Part shown: one piece after another, positions 11,706 through 22,665 of the stretch
Layout: every line of letters begins with the position of its first letter
How positions within the stretch are numbered: the stretch's first letter is position 1
Origin: Bemisia tabaci
Lineage: Eukaryota; Arthropoda; Insecta; Hemiptera; Aleyrodidae
Length of the DNA stretch: 64,000 bases
Direction of reading: 5' to 3'
Assembly (NCBI RefSeq): GCF_918797505.1
Contig: NC_092793.1
Coordinates: forward strand, 64,785,660 to 64,849,659
The notes under the pieces: generated by a model
The model's database searches: none
What the model saw: the letters and a program-made list of their open reading frames with translations, nothing else
What the model was told of the DNA's origin: nothing
Made by a program: the position numbers and the translations under genes

Positions 11706-13623
11706 CTTAAACAATTGTATTCGTTAATTATCTTTCCAAATCTATCATTTTTAATCCAGTAAACAAACAATAAATTGAATTTGGAAGTATCCCAAGAATA
11801 GGAAGTTTCACATATTAATGTAATAGTACTAAAATAACTTCGATTCATTTTAACATTTTGCACAGCAGGAGACAAGCTATGAAATAAGAAACTTCGTTGT
11901 GCGCAAGTCCAAAAAACAAAGTAAACATGATTTTGAGCTGTTATTTCACAAATCAACTGAAATAAAGGAGTGCCCTGATATGACAATTGATGTCCCAAAG
12001 AAAAAATTCAAATTTGTTGGAGACATACTCAGTTCAGATTCCAACATCATTGGTAAACGACTTTCACACTAAATTATTTATTAAAGAAAAAATTTGAAGA
12101 TTTTAAAATTAGTATTATTATAGATACAGGAATTGATTGGCTTTGAGTTTCGTTTTATTTAAGATACATCTATATGAAAAGCGAACTTTAAGAGGCACGG
12201 GAAGAAACATATATTTTTATAAACGATATCTTTAATTAGTAAAAGAATTTTTGATTTTCAGAAACAAAGTTTATAACCAAAACCAAAATAAAGGTGCAGT
12301 ACCGATATTTCCAAAAGTTGAATGAAAAAACAGGACATAAAGATTGCTTATCCATACTTAATTAGCCACGAAGTATTTATAATTACAAGTTTCAATACTG
12401 CCAACCGAAATTTAATAAGTAACCTTATTATTACGTTTAAAGTTTCAATAAGAAAATCACAAGTTTAAGGGGAAAAAATTAGTATCTTAATCAATAATTT
12501 TTTTTTATTTCAAATAAAGTAACCAAGAAACAATTTTTCTACAGACGTAATTGGTATCATTGGATGTGTATCGGAGGAAAAACAAGTGCAAACAAAAAAA
12601 GGCACAGAAACTCTAAGAAGGGAAATTACTATACGTGACCACAATTTGTCGTCTGTAAGTATTCACGATTTATCTCTTTTTTTACTACATAGTTAAGATT
12701 ATACAATGATATATCTTATGATAATGGGTTTCATTATCATAACTCATTTCATGGGGGACATATATTATACTTAGTTATTGTTTATTATCAAATAATTTAG
12801 CAATTTTTAATAAAATGAAAGTATTCTACAACAATGAGCAAAAAATGATATCACTGTTATTTAATTTTAGGTAATTGGATAATAATTTTGATCTGGTTCT
12901 GAAAATATACTTCAGTTTTTTAAAGTATACTTGATTCCCCAAAAATCACTCAACAGGGGAAACCTATCTGGTTGATGCACCCCGGGTCGTGGGAAACTAT
13001 TACAAACAGGATTATTTATTGCCATGTTTCGGAATTTTTTTTAAAGCATCGTACTTCATAAACTTAAAACATTTTTTTTCTTTTTACAGATGAATCTCAT
13101 TCTTTGGGGTGAACAAACCTCCTAAATAACGGAGGCAAACACGAATGAAGTATTAACAATAAGCAACGCCTTAAAATCTCCTTACCAGGACCAAGACCAA
13201 TTGACTTTAAGTTGGAACATCCGGATTGAAAAAGAACCCAAATTTCCTCAAACAAAAATTTTAGCCAAGTGGATTACAGAAAATTCAAATAAAGAATAAA
13301 AAAAATTATTTACTGTCAAATTTTAGTTAAATTATTTAATTACCCCTAGCAGTCTAAATGAAAATAAATATGCTTAAATTTTTTGAACACCTTTCTTAGC
13401 AATTTAGTGAAACATGAATTTATTAACATTAAAATATTTTTTTCAGGTTAATCTAATAGTTTCCGGATATCTAAATTACAAAATAAACTCGGGCACAAAA
13501 ATAAAATTAAATACGCTTTCCATTGCGTGCACGAGTCCAATTTTGAATCGATTCATCTCTTAAATAACTTGAACATAGTTGTACTATAATTTTTTACGTG
13601 TAGTTATTTACAAATGTTTTGGA

Positions 13624-13650
13624 GGCCGCGTAGCGGCCACAGGCCCCTAG
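13624..13650 (+). other. Helitron 3' terminus (hairpin plus CTAG)
   Basis: A 6-bp GC stem, GGCCGC (13624-13629) and GCGGCC (13633-13638), with a GTA loop is followed by eight bases and CTAG at 13647-13650. Helitrons end in a short GC-rich hairpin 5-12 nt before CTRR and insert between A and T; the next base here is T. Confidence 0.65.
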
Positions 13651-15994
13651 TCTTTTAGATAAATGCGCTATATATATAACCGTTATAATTTAATTATACA
13701 TTCTTTATATAAATACGCTCTTTATATAACGGTTATACTTCGTTCATATACTGTGGATTTAGCTCTGCTACTAGGGGGAAAAGAAAAATTTAAAAAAGGG
13801 GAAAAAAGTAAACAGCTTCCCCGCCTGTGCGCGGCAGAGAGCGGCCCTGGGAATAGAAAAATAATTTCAATACGAGGGGCGCACAGCGCAAGGGGTGCAT
13901 GGATACTTCAAGACCGGCCTGTTTGTTTCAATCTAATCCGAAACAGTTTCAATTTTCAAAAGAGAGTTAAACGCACTTGCTACTTACTTAATTGTGCGAA
14001 AAAAGATCCAAGATCATACGGCGAAAGCTCGAGGTCCCCGACGAGTGGTTTTTCTTGAATGGGACAACCTGAGCCGAATATAATACAATTGCGTCTTAAA
14101 GCTGAAAATGGCAGAGTCAGTGGACCCGATTAGTTATCAAGCGCCGATCAGGACAGGAATATGTAGGCCTCGAGGGCCGCGGGGAGAGGGAGCCTCATTC
14201 GAATCACAGTAAGGAACGATCTGAAGTGGCCTCAACTTGGCAGCTCCCTCATAAATATATTGTTATTGTTATTGTTTGGGAGTTACGAAATTTCGTGGGA
14301 AAGGCGGCCATTGCAGATTGGCCGCACCCGCCACCACGCCGGGCCGCGCCGCGCCGTGCTCAACTTGCCACTTGTCTCAAATGCTACTTGCTAGCGAACA
14401 AAGCCCCCGTGCGACTCGCCGTTCGCCGCTGCGCTCGTATTGTCAATTAGCATCCACCGCCACCAAAGGCTCGATGGATTTCTATCCTTCGTCAACTATG
14501 AAAACTCTTGGGTTTCTGCTCAAGGGAACGTGGCATCATACTTTGCGTAAAGACGAACTCCAAGTCAAAATCCGTGAAAGAAAATTTGCAGGTGATTTTA
14601 GCTAGGCTCCAAGTCTGGCGTCTACAGCAAGAACGCCGTAACTCCAGTCCAAAATAAAATTTGTATTTTTTCCTGCACGTACTGCTCTAGGTATTACCTA
14701 CAAGAAAATTCAATTGCCACATGGCTTCATTTTTTCCCTAAGGGTGTGCCGGAGTTGTATCGAAAATATGAAAGATCCAACGAAAAATGAAAAACGAAAG
14801 ACGAAGTTTTTTGTGACACAGCATTTTATCAGAAAAAAAACTGGGAAAGTGTTGAATGGAGACAAGTACGGCGTTTTTACTTTGGATGGCAGAAGCATCC
14901 TATATAGCATACGGATATTCTGAGGGGAAAAACGAATATCCACAAAATATCTAATAATAACTAAAATGACCACTAAACCTACGTTTTGATTATTCGATGG
15001 ATCCGTGGTATTTGTGCAGATATCCTATGGATATCCTATGGATATTCAATTTTCGATGTTTCAACAAAAAATTCTTTTATTGATCCGTCGAAAATATTGT
15101 TAGCAGATCTAAAAACTGTGTGCTCAATACCTACTATTGGAGGGGCCCTCCTGGCCGCTCCCCGCTAGCAGTGTTGGGCCCTCTTCAGAAGTTTGGATCG
15201 TCGTGTTTACATTATATTTTTTACTTTAACTGATTCATCATTGTTCTTTTGTTCTCCCGGTGATCAACTGGAGATAATTTTCTTATCACTCTACCGTTTG
15301 ATTAATGTTAAAATCTCGAAAAAATCTTCATATATATCGATCGCTAGTGGGGTTTTGCCGTGTTTAAATGGGGATTTTTATGGCTATCGAGCGATATTTT
15401 GTAAGTGGGTGTGCATTTCCATGAGATCCCTCAGCACACGCTTTAGTATTAGTGTGTATTTTACACGGGTTTTTCGAGACTATCGATAGTCGCTGTTCAA
15501 TATGTCGATACGTCCTTTCCATTCTAGACTTACCGACCCTTTCCTGGTTACAAAGGAATACTACCTAAATGATCATTCATTTTTTCGAACCTTTATAATT
15601 TAAAAAAATAAAATTAAAGTACGTATTCGGAGACATTACTTACATCTTACTGGGAGAACATCATCCAATGCCCAGCATGAGCATTGGAAACGTCTTTCGT
15701 GAACTCATAATTCTTAAACGATCGACTTGTTTGTGTGTAATTTCCTCACCTTCCGTAAACATTGAGAATATTTCTGGCAGTTAGAGAATTTACAAGACTA
15801 CATTTTTGAAGGAAGATAAACCTGAAGCTCTACCACTTTTAAAAATAGCAAATAAGTACCAGAGAGATCCATAACTTTTTGCAATGAAGTGACACCATTA
15901 AGCAGCTAGAGGTGTCGTCAGCTAAGTTGACGCGCGGTTGTTTACTTTCGGTTTACTTACGTTTGTTTTGATCATCTGAAAGTGTTGTGTTGCC
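13651..15994. other. No gene seen; inverted AT repeats at its start
   Basis: At 13663-13735 the motif TATATAACCGTTATA and its complement alternate; similar sequence (ATATAACCATTGTAATT) lies left of the Helitron near 6819. The part 14280-14460 is GC-rich without a supported reading frame. The remainder is AT-rich and featureless to me. Confidence 0.45.
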
Positions 15995-17288
15995 ATGGTC
16001 AAGATATTACCCGCGGACAGATTGGTACTGACAGATCAAAGGTCATTTCATTTTAATTTTATAATTTGCTGCAACTAGGCTCCAAGTTAATTGGCTGTAA
16101 CATTGTGTTAGTGCAATATTTGAATACCTTTGGCCTTTGACGAAGGCAAAGTGCGCTGGTGGTTTTTAATCGGCACTAAGAGCTATCAATTTGTTAAATT
16201 TTCACTTACCTTTCCATGCCATTGCCTATCGCTTTCAGCATTGATTCAATATTATTTTTCGATGTTAACATGGAAGTCTCATCACTCATAATTTGTATGA
16301 AGAGCTGAATTTATCTCCTGCTATAGCAGTGTTCTATAATGGTTTGCAACGCCATCAATGCCAACTGGACACATTCTGCCTTCAACCCCAGATGAGTAGG
16401 GCTTACCCTGAGTGTAAGTAAGTAAAAATTGAAGTTGCTTTTTCTCCATCTTAGAGGCAGTTCTTAAAATATTAGACATGCATTTATATGGGTGTTTGGG
16501 ATAGCGTCACACAGTTTTGTCTTAAGATAAGAAGGGCCCGTAGGTCACAAAAGCATTACCAGAGGGAAAGGAGAGGGATCAATCCAAAATTGAGCGCCAT
16601 ATATTTAATGAACAGCCTCCTATCTGTATATTCTTATTTTTATAATTAATTTTCACTAGGAAAAGTTTCGTTGGTCTGAGTACTTCGAAGAGTATACAAA
16701 ATAAGAGATTTTCATCCAAAATTTCTGTAGAATAGGACTTAACTTCTTTGGACACAGTGTCAAAGAATGAACACAGTCTGCGGAAGTCTCAGTACTGAGC
16801 TCTGACGCAGAGCACGATTGAATCTCCTGAGATGCTATCTAACTCATTTAATAATATTGATAGTTACCAAGGTTTTGCTGCGATTGCTTCCACTGAAAGC
16901 CTTGTTACAAAGCCTGCCAATAAAATTTCCTGAAACCAGGCTAACTTGCAGGTCCATCTGCACAACCTTAGTTCTCAAGAAATATTCAGTGGCTCAGCTT
17001 CCTTGTTGAGGACTTTAATGCTCTCCTCAATGGTTGATTTCCCGCCTGAAGTTGTTGGGGTCTTCAACAATGTGTGCGAAAAAAGTAGCAACAAGCCACT
17101 GAGAAAGCGATCAGGACTACTTACGTATTGAGAGAAATGCTTACTAACAGTTAAACGGACAGATGATTCCTGCAGGATCATCTGTTTTGACTGCCTTTAA
17201 TCAGCTGGTGAGATCAAACATCAGATCTCTAGCATGTAAGCAGAAAGATATCATGTCATGTGAAGATAAGTGTAAGGTGTCCAAATGA
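15995..17288 (+). pseudogene. Decayed multi-exon gene, family not recognised
   Basis: Exon 1 (15995-16041) starts at an ATG in good context and begins MVKILPADRLVLTDQ. Exon 2 (16239-16417) follows a TTTCAG acceptor; phases agree (AG+C). It contains one frameshift near 16275, after which YEELNLSPAIAVFYNGLQRH and MSRAYPEC are read. It ends at AA|GTAAGT. Exon 3 starts at 16660 after CACTAG, again in phase, and stays in one frame for about 150 codons except for TAG at 16733 and TGA at 16796 and 16931. The reading is Ser-rich and ordinary-looking (FNNIDSYQGFAAIASTES, LLRTLMLSSMVDFPPEVVGV) up to TGA 17129. A shifted frame from 17151 (QMIPAGSSVLTAFNQL) continues to about 17288. Three consistent splice phases argue for a true gene; the stops and shifts argue that it is now a pseudogene or has sequence errors. 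Function unknown. Confidence 0.5.
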
Positions 17289-17842
17289 CATGGAAAGAGC
17301 AGTTACAAAATAACTTCAAGAAAGCAAAACACTCGACGATAGCAACTTCACATGGGTAAACTTTACCAGATGGCAGGACAAGACTACAAACAAATCCTGC
17401 AGAATAATCGAAAAACGCAAATGACTGAATTGCCAGCAATTTCGCTACTAACATGAAGCCCCAAACACTTAAAATTGAAGAAAACGAAAACAGATTGCTG
17501 CGCTGATAAGTGATAATAATAAACAAAACAAACCCGTTCATCGAAAATTTCATCAAAGCGTTCTTGGGATCAATCGAGGATACGTCATTTGACTTTCCAT
17601 CAGACTCCATCGGTTACGTCAGCATGACGCCATGTTCTACTATACAACTGATTGACGATCCATCAAAAAGATGAATTCTGGAACGTAACCCTTATTATCG
17701 TTTACGGAAGGACAGACCTAGTCTCATTAGGCCATGTGCGATCAGCTCAGTTGAAGGCCACCGACGAAAGTTTGCTAGCTTCCCACGTTTTTGCAACGAC
17801 GAAAGTAAGCTGACTTCTCAAGTCTCTTTCCTTTTAGTCTCC

Positions 17843-17983
17843 TTTCTAGGACGTCCATGCCCTAGAAACAGAGTTGCCTCAGGACGTCCATTACCTGAGA
17901 GATTCCCTCGAGAAGTCCATTCCTCGAGTTGCGTCAGGACGTGCATACCTTGACATGCCACCACGAAGTGCCATGCCGTGGTG
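17843..17983. repeat. Array of five mini-hairpins with a conserved loop
   Basis: Five consecutive stem-loops: TTTCTAGG/CCTAGAAA (17843-17868), CTCAGG/CCTGAG (17878-17899), CTCGAG/CTCGAG (17907-17928), GTCAGG/CCTTGAC with a bulge (17933-17954) and CACCACG/CGTGGTG (17959-17983). The stems differ completely from unit to unit yet each is self-complementary. The loops are nearly the same: ACGTCCATGC, ACGTCCATTA, AAGTCCATTC, ACGTGCATA and AAGTGCCATGC. Units are spaced about 25-35 bp. No known feature class explains it. Confidence 0.7.
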
Positions 17984-18414
17984 ATGCTTTTCATGCGTTA
18001 GGTTTTCTTTCTCATATTATTTTCTGATCATTAAGTTTCCGTTCAGGTTTTCATTCCGCTTTAATTCTCAGATTTTAGTTTATGTTTTCTTCTTCTCGTG
18101 GTGGAATGCCTAGGTACGCGGTTCGCCTATTTGCCTTGGGTTCTGTCCCCTAGATGGATTTTCCTTTCCTCCGTTTTTCATTCTTTTTTAGTACGGTCCT
18201 CCGGTTCTCCTTTCCACTCTGGACCCGACACTGAGTGACAGCCATTTTTGTTGGGCATCCAAGTTAATTTAACAACGCGCCTATAGTTCTGGTGATTCTA
18301 TCGGATGGATTAACAAACAACCAAAGTTTAAAAAAAAAAAATCGGGGTTGGTCAAACAACAGTCCCTGGATGATTCGCGTGGAATAAGCCTTTTGGCTGA
18401 GTATATTGTACCTG

Positions 18415-18640
18415 CCTAGCATATGCCCTTCGTCAACCTGGTGTAGGTACATGATGCATTGAAATGTGTTCTCACTTTCTTTGTTTGTTAAATGGCTAAG
18501 GGTAAAAGTTGGGCGCTGCGGGCCCTCCCTAGCATAGGTACCCTTCGTCAACCTGGTGTACATAATGCATTGAAATGTGTGTCACTTTCTCTATAGGACA
18601 TTTGGCTTGTTAAATGAATATGGCGTGAGGTATAAGTATG
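18415..18640 (+). repeat. 113 bp tandem duplication
   Basis: CCTAGCATATGCCCTTCGTC at 18415 recurs as CCTAGCATAGGTACCCTTCG at 18528. Both copies share CAACCTGGTGTA, ATGCATTGAAATGTGT and TCACTTTCT, ending in TTGTTAAATG. Copies differ by small indels. Confidence 0.75.
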
Positions 18641-20744
18641 CGTATGCGATCTGCACGTGCAATAGCGGCCGGCATCGGGCACTGTGCGGCGGCGCAGCCA
18701 ATATTTTTCAGAGGGCATTTAGGCCTTTAAAATGCACGATACGGCAATACGGACAAAATTTCAGTCCATAGAGCCGTAATTTGTGATTCCAGTTGCACAA
18801 TGACACCTTATTGTTCTTTAAATTCAAACTTTGCACTTACGCCCTTTTTGCCCCATGAGAGGTGGGTTAAAATTAAAATTGTTGAAATTTTCAAAAACCA
18901 CGCGGGAGAAACTTTTTGAAAGTAGCGCTTTTCGGATTTCGAGAAGCTCAAAAATAAGGTGCACCCCGACATCCATACCAGTGAGAGATGATAAGAAGAT
19001 CCTACTGACTATTGTTACCCGGCGGCAATGAAAAATGGAACATAATTAATAATTCCTGAAGAGAGTAGGTGATACTTACGTCTTTGCCGATTTTCGGATA
19101 AAGTCCCTTGATTCGCTCCATGATTTGTCATGGGGTCACCGGCCGACCGTCGTCTGGAATATCTGTAAAACATTAATGAAATAAGGATAAATGCTTGTGG
19201 TATTAAAAATCCTCAAAAAATAGCGAAAATCAAGTTGCAGGAACAGTTAAACAAGTTGGTATCTGGAATCGCGAGGCTATTGTTATAATTATCATGGGAA
19301 TTCTTTTTCCAAGGTCTTGTTTGCCTTCGTTAAGTTTCTTAATAGATCCATCTGACGCATATAATTTAATCTTGCCTAGCTTTTTAATGAGTCTGAAAAT
19401 ATTGTGTATGTATTGATTTGGAGAGACTGTCCGTTCGCCATCTATTTCTAAATAGGCAATTGATTTCCTTGATGCTTGAAATTCAGATTGTAGGAATGCG
19501 ATGAGCCAGTTACGCTTGTCCCAAAAGGTGTGTTTGATCGTGTAGTATCTATTATTATTGAACGTAGAAAGTTGACATTCGAACTAGTTGATTGCGTATT
19601 ATAATTGCTACTTTATTAGCTTAAATCATTAAAAAATCTGCATTTGATTTTTTAATTTTAAATATTTAACTAAAAATTCGTGTTTCTCGTCAAAAAGTAT
19701 CCCCTAAGTGAATTTTGGAATGTTTAATGCTGATCCTGAATCTGAACCTAACTTTAGGACCGGAAAGGTTTGCCTTGAAAACTGGTACCTTCACTCACGT
19801 ATTATCTCATCTCATCATCGGTGAATATCTTAGAAAGCTGAGTCCAAAGCAGTCTCTTAATTAGCCTCCTACTTTATTTAATTCTTCGAATAATTATATT
19901 TTTGCTTTATTTATTTTTTCTTTTCTTTTCTTTTTTTGTGCTATTTATTTGATTCTGAAAAAAAATCTTTTACTTGTCAGGCTTTTTGACCTATTTAATG
20001 CCGTGCACCAAATTCCGGTGCGACCACAACTGAAGCCTCGTGTCTCTTTCATGCGTTGTCCTATTCGCGAGGTCTTGCCAGTATAACGTTGCTCGGTTTG
20101 TATTTCATTGTTCTGATAATATTGAAAAAAGTACAATCTGTCTCTCCAAATTGATTTTGACACTTGGAACGAGTTCCCGGCGGGGAGCGTTCGTTTCGGG
20201 TGCGCTGAGCGCTGCGATGGACCGCATCCTATCTTGCCAAGGAGAAACGGCTTATGAGCCTTTGAACGTTGCCCAATTTCTCTCTGAATCTGTGGAAATA
20301 TTCCCTGATATTTTCAGGTCTTTTAGATCATGGTACTTACGATTAAACTACTCTAAAAAACACGGGGGAAAATATTTACAACTTTCACTGAAAATTTTTA
20401 ATTCATCTGGGAGACTTTGGCAATATTCGGAGTCTCATACGGCGTTCTTTCTCAGCAAGACAGTATTGATGTTAGTTTCATCTGGGTTATAGACTTTAAC
20501 AGTCAGTCGGTCAATCTTCGAATGTACCATTCTTCGCTATTTTTCTTCCGTGCGGTTATGCCTGTCGAAAACTACAAAACCGCGAGACCACGTTTGTGAT
20601 GTTTCAGATTTCCCGTTATATTTTGAATTTTGGAAGCAAGACTTATCCTTGCCATTGCACGAAATTTCGTGTGAGTTTTCTTTGCTCTTTCAAACGCATT
20701 CCCTAGAAATGTTGTAAAAGTGTACCTCACTAGTGGCAGAGGCT
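18641..20744. other. No gene seen
   Basis: ORFs on both strands around 20.0-20.5 kb lack recognisable motifs. AT-rich filler otherwise. Confidence 0.4.
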
Positions 20745-21250
20745 GTTGGGAAAAGTTGTAAAAAACTCGTAAATTTTAAGAGATCTCTTAAAATTTACTT
20801 TAAAGCCACTTGAAAATTACGTAAAAAAACTCTTGAAATATTCGTGTTGGGAAACCCTTTTTGGGGCTTTTTTTACATAAATTTGAAGAAAAATTTTAAT
20901 TATATTTTAAGTAAAATTTTTACGTAAATTTTAAGCAAATTTACAGTAAAATTTACGTATTTTTTAACTTTCTGCGGGCAAAAACGAGGCAAAAAGTGGT
21001 GAACAGGAAAGTACCAAAGGAACGGTAGCAGCCCATAAAAATTGAGGATATAGTTTCTTGATTTTTACGTATACATTTTACGTTTTCTTTTAAATAAAAT
21101 AACACTATTTTTTTACTTAAAAGAATTCCCCAAAAGGGTTTCCTAAAACGAGTATTTTAAGACTTTTTTTACTTAACATTTACGAACTCTTGATATTTAC
21201 AAGTTTTTTAGATTTTTTTGGACAACTTCCTGTAGAACTTTTTTTAAGAG
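20745..21250. repeat. Imperfect inverted repeat
   Basis: GTGTTGGGAAACCCTTTTTG near 20850 is mirrored by CCCAAAAGGGTTTCCTAAAA near 21128, and the flanking AT-rich parts (TTGTAAAAAACTCGTAAATT near 20755; TTTACAAGTTTTTTAG near 21197) also pair loosely. An old foldback element is likely. Confidence 0.4.
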
Positions 21251-21424
21251 CCATTGCTACTAGGGTATGGTGATCCTACTTATACTCTCTTCAAAAGACA
21301 AAATAGGCTCAGAAATGTTTTCATGCCACAGAAGATACGATTCTTTCTGAGATCGGCTATTGACCTTCATTTTTCTTACCATTAGTTCTGCGAAGTATAC
21401 CTAATCGAGGAATAAATGAACTAC

Positions 21425-21555
21425 CTACATTTTGCAATTTGGAACTATAAATTCTAGCCCGGTTTAAAAATAACGTATGTGCCATTAGTTTCCCTATGCA
21501 CATAAGTGTTTTTACAGAAGAGCCAGAATTTATAGTTCCAAATTTTGAAATGTAG
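21425..21555. repeat. 131 bp hairpin with ~36 bp stem
   Basis: CTACATTTTGCAATTTGGAA at 21425 continues through CTATAAATTCTAGCCC and pairs with GCCAGAATTTATAGTTCCAA (from about 21522) through TGAAATGTAG, separated by about 60 nt. Pairing is nearly perfect. It could be a tiny MITE or a hairpin precursor. Confidence 0.65.
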
Positions 21556-21780
21556 TCCAAATATGAGTAAGAGAAGTATTCGTTAAAAACTGTCTTTTGC
21601 AGCCACCCAATGACCATACTGTAATTTAATTAGGATAGCTTTGCCGATATTCGACATTTTTTTGGACTGTATGTAAATGGTTGGAATTTTTTTTTAGAGC
21701 TGTGAATCTTTTGGTGCTCTTTTTTTGCGTGGAAATCTCGAACGGAAAAACTGGTATACATATATCCACTGAAGAAGAAG

Positions 21781-22010
21781 TTTGGCCATATAAACCGAAC
21801 GTTCGCGGTGTTCCATATCACTCCAACTATATTCGGTTTGTCAAACTAAACTTTCGGTTCACGCAACCGAACATTTTGCTCATATATGACCGAGCTTCGT
21901 TCCTCAGTTCATATTATGGCAAAAGTTTGGCCATATAAACCGAAAGTTCGGTTTGATATACTGAGTGGTTGAGGTGATATGGAGCACCGAGCGTTCGGCT
22001 CGTATAACCG
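21781..22010. repeat. Direct and inverted repeats around GTTTGGCCATATAAACCGAA
   Basis: GTTTGGCCATATAAACCGAA occurs at about 21780 and again near 21925. CGGTGTTCCATATCACTCCA near 21808 is mirrored by GAGGTGATATGGAGCACCGA near 21972. The combination suggests a short rearranged foldback element. Confidence 0.5.
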
Positions 22011-22428
22011 CACTGTTTTAATTTTATTTTTTAACTTTTTTTGATAACAAAAAACAGAAAGAGAAAAAAATTCAGTGGGATCAGTCGACCCAACAAAAGT
22101 TGACTGTAAAGTCTGGACAAAGAACTAACGATTACACGAAAGTGAGCGGGAAAAACTGTGAGTGGTTGATTAGACAGGGATTTTGGCAGAAACTACGGGG
22201 ACTCAATTAAGAAAACAGCAAAAGGAGAGAAATTATCAGGAGGATAGATATAAAGCGACGGGGGCCCGACTTTGAGAAGGAGTTAGAGGATTGAAGACTT
22301 TGTTCTGAAGATTGAGCATCCTAACAAATTAGGACTTTCAGGGAGATAAGAAGAAAACGCCCGGCCGATTGGATTCCGAATGCAGCTATCGACAATTGAT
22401 GAAGGGACGCGGATGAGGCCGGCCGCCA

Positions 22429-22660
22429 CACAGTGGATCGAGCCACCGGGAGAGGTCAGACAAAATTTGGACACTTTAAAAGCTTGTAACTTCATACATA
22501 CAAAACTTTGAGGTTATAAAAGTGGTTTCATTGGCTTCCTCGTGAATTTTCTTGTATAAACACCCCTTAAAAATTAAAATGTGACAAATTAGACATCAAA
22601 ATTCGCAGTTTTCGTTAAAAATTCCATGTGCAACCGGTCTAGTTGACGCGATCCACTGTG
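22429..22660. mobile_element. 232 bp Transib-like MITE with CACAGTG ends
   Basis: Starts CACAGTGGATCG and ends CGATCCACTGTG, with a direct 5-bp repeat CGCCA on each side (22424-22428, 22661-22665). The left end continues AGCCACCGGGAGAGGTCAG, closely resembling the end of the element at 60776-62522, so both belong to one family. Internal sequence is AT-rich without an ORF. The heptamer and GC-rich 5-bp duplication are the Transib hallmarks used for this call. Confidence 0.75.
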
Positions 22661-22665
22661 CGCCA

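Larger units (their letters stand above)
10762..13299 (+). pseudogene. RPA70-like single-strand DNA-binding (OB-fold) gene, 4 exons, decayed
   Basis: Exons: 10762-10987, 11869-12052, 12545-12654 and 13090-13299, joined at good GT/AG sites whose phases agree (0, 1, 0). The product resembles the two central OB folds (DBD-A and DBD-B) of replication protein A large subunit: GFYFNFEVENSSGSIRG, then YEIRNFVVRKSKKQSKHDFE, then DVIGIIGCV, then LILWGEQ, then EPKFPQTKILAKW near the end. In RPA70 these correspond to the F-x-DESGEIRAT strand, Y-x-NDYEM, D-IIG, LWGE and the PEAYKLRGWF tail. Two lesions are visible. A frameshift lies near 10855, between the ATG at 10785 (MNVQQIIHLK) and the frame that continues. 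An in-frame TAA lies at 13123-13125 just after the LWGE strand, although the same frame then stays open for 57 more codons. About 220 aa would result. RPA genes carried by Helitrons are thought to aid rolling-circle replication; here the copy looks dead or recently disabled. Confidence 0.75.
6924..13650 (+). mobile_element. Decayed Helitron carrying an RPA-like gene
   Basis: Three signals support a rolling-circle element. First, a Rep N-terminal fragment lies at 7342-7813. Second, an RPA70-like OB-fold gene lies at 10762-13299; such genes are known passengers of some Helitrons, mainly in plants and some animals. Third, a 3' end of the expected form, a GGCCGC/GCGGCC hairpin followed 8 nt later by CTAG, ends at 13650 with T as the next base (the A^T target rule). 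The 5' end is uncertain: TC at 6924, preceded by the ATC microsatellite, is my best guess. The catalytic Rep HUH motif and the helicase are absent; the space holds a 1.56 kb foldback and AT-rich DNA. Non-autonomous. Confidence 0.65.

Noticed and set aside
16796..16933. In-frame TGA codons as selenocysteine
   Set aside because: A TAG and frameshifts occur in the same gene and no selenocysteine insertion hairpin was seen; decay is simpler.
17251..17610. 119-codon hydrophobic ORF on the minus strand
   Set aside because: It looks membrane-like, but overlaps the end of the decayed plus-strand gene, has no recognised motif, and T-rich DNA easily gives such hydrophobic readings. Worth a protein search, not a call.
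19945..20163. GIY-YIG/Penelope-like endonuclease on the minus strand
   Set aside because: The TGKTSR-like stretch is too short and lacks the GIY and YIG anchors.
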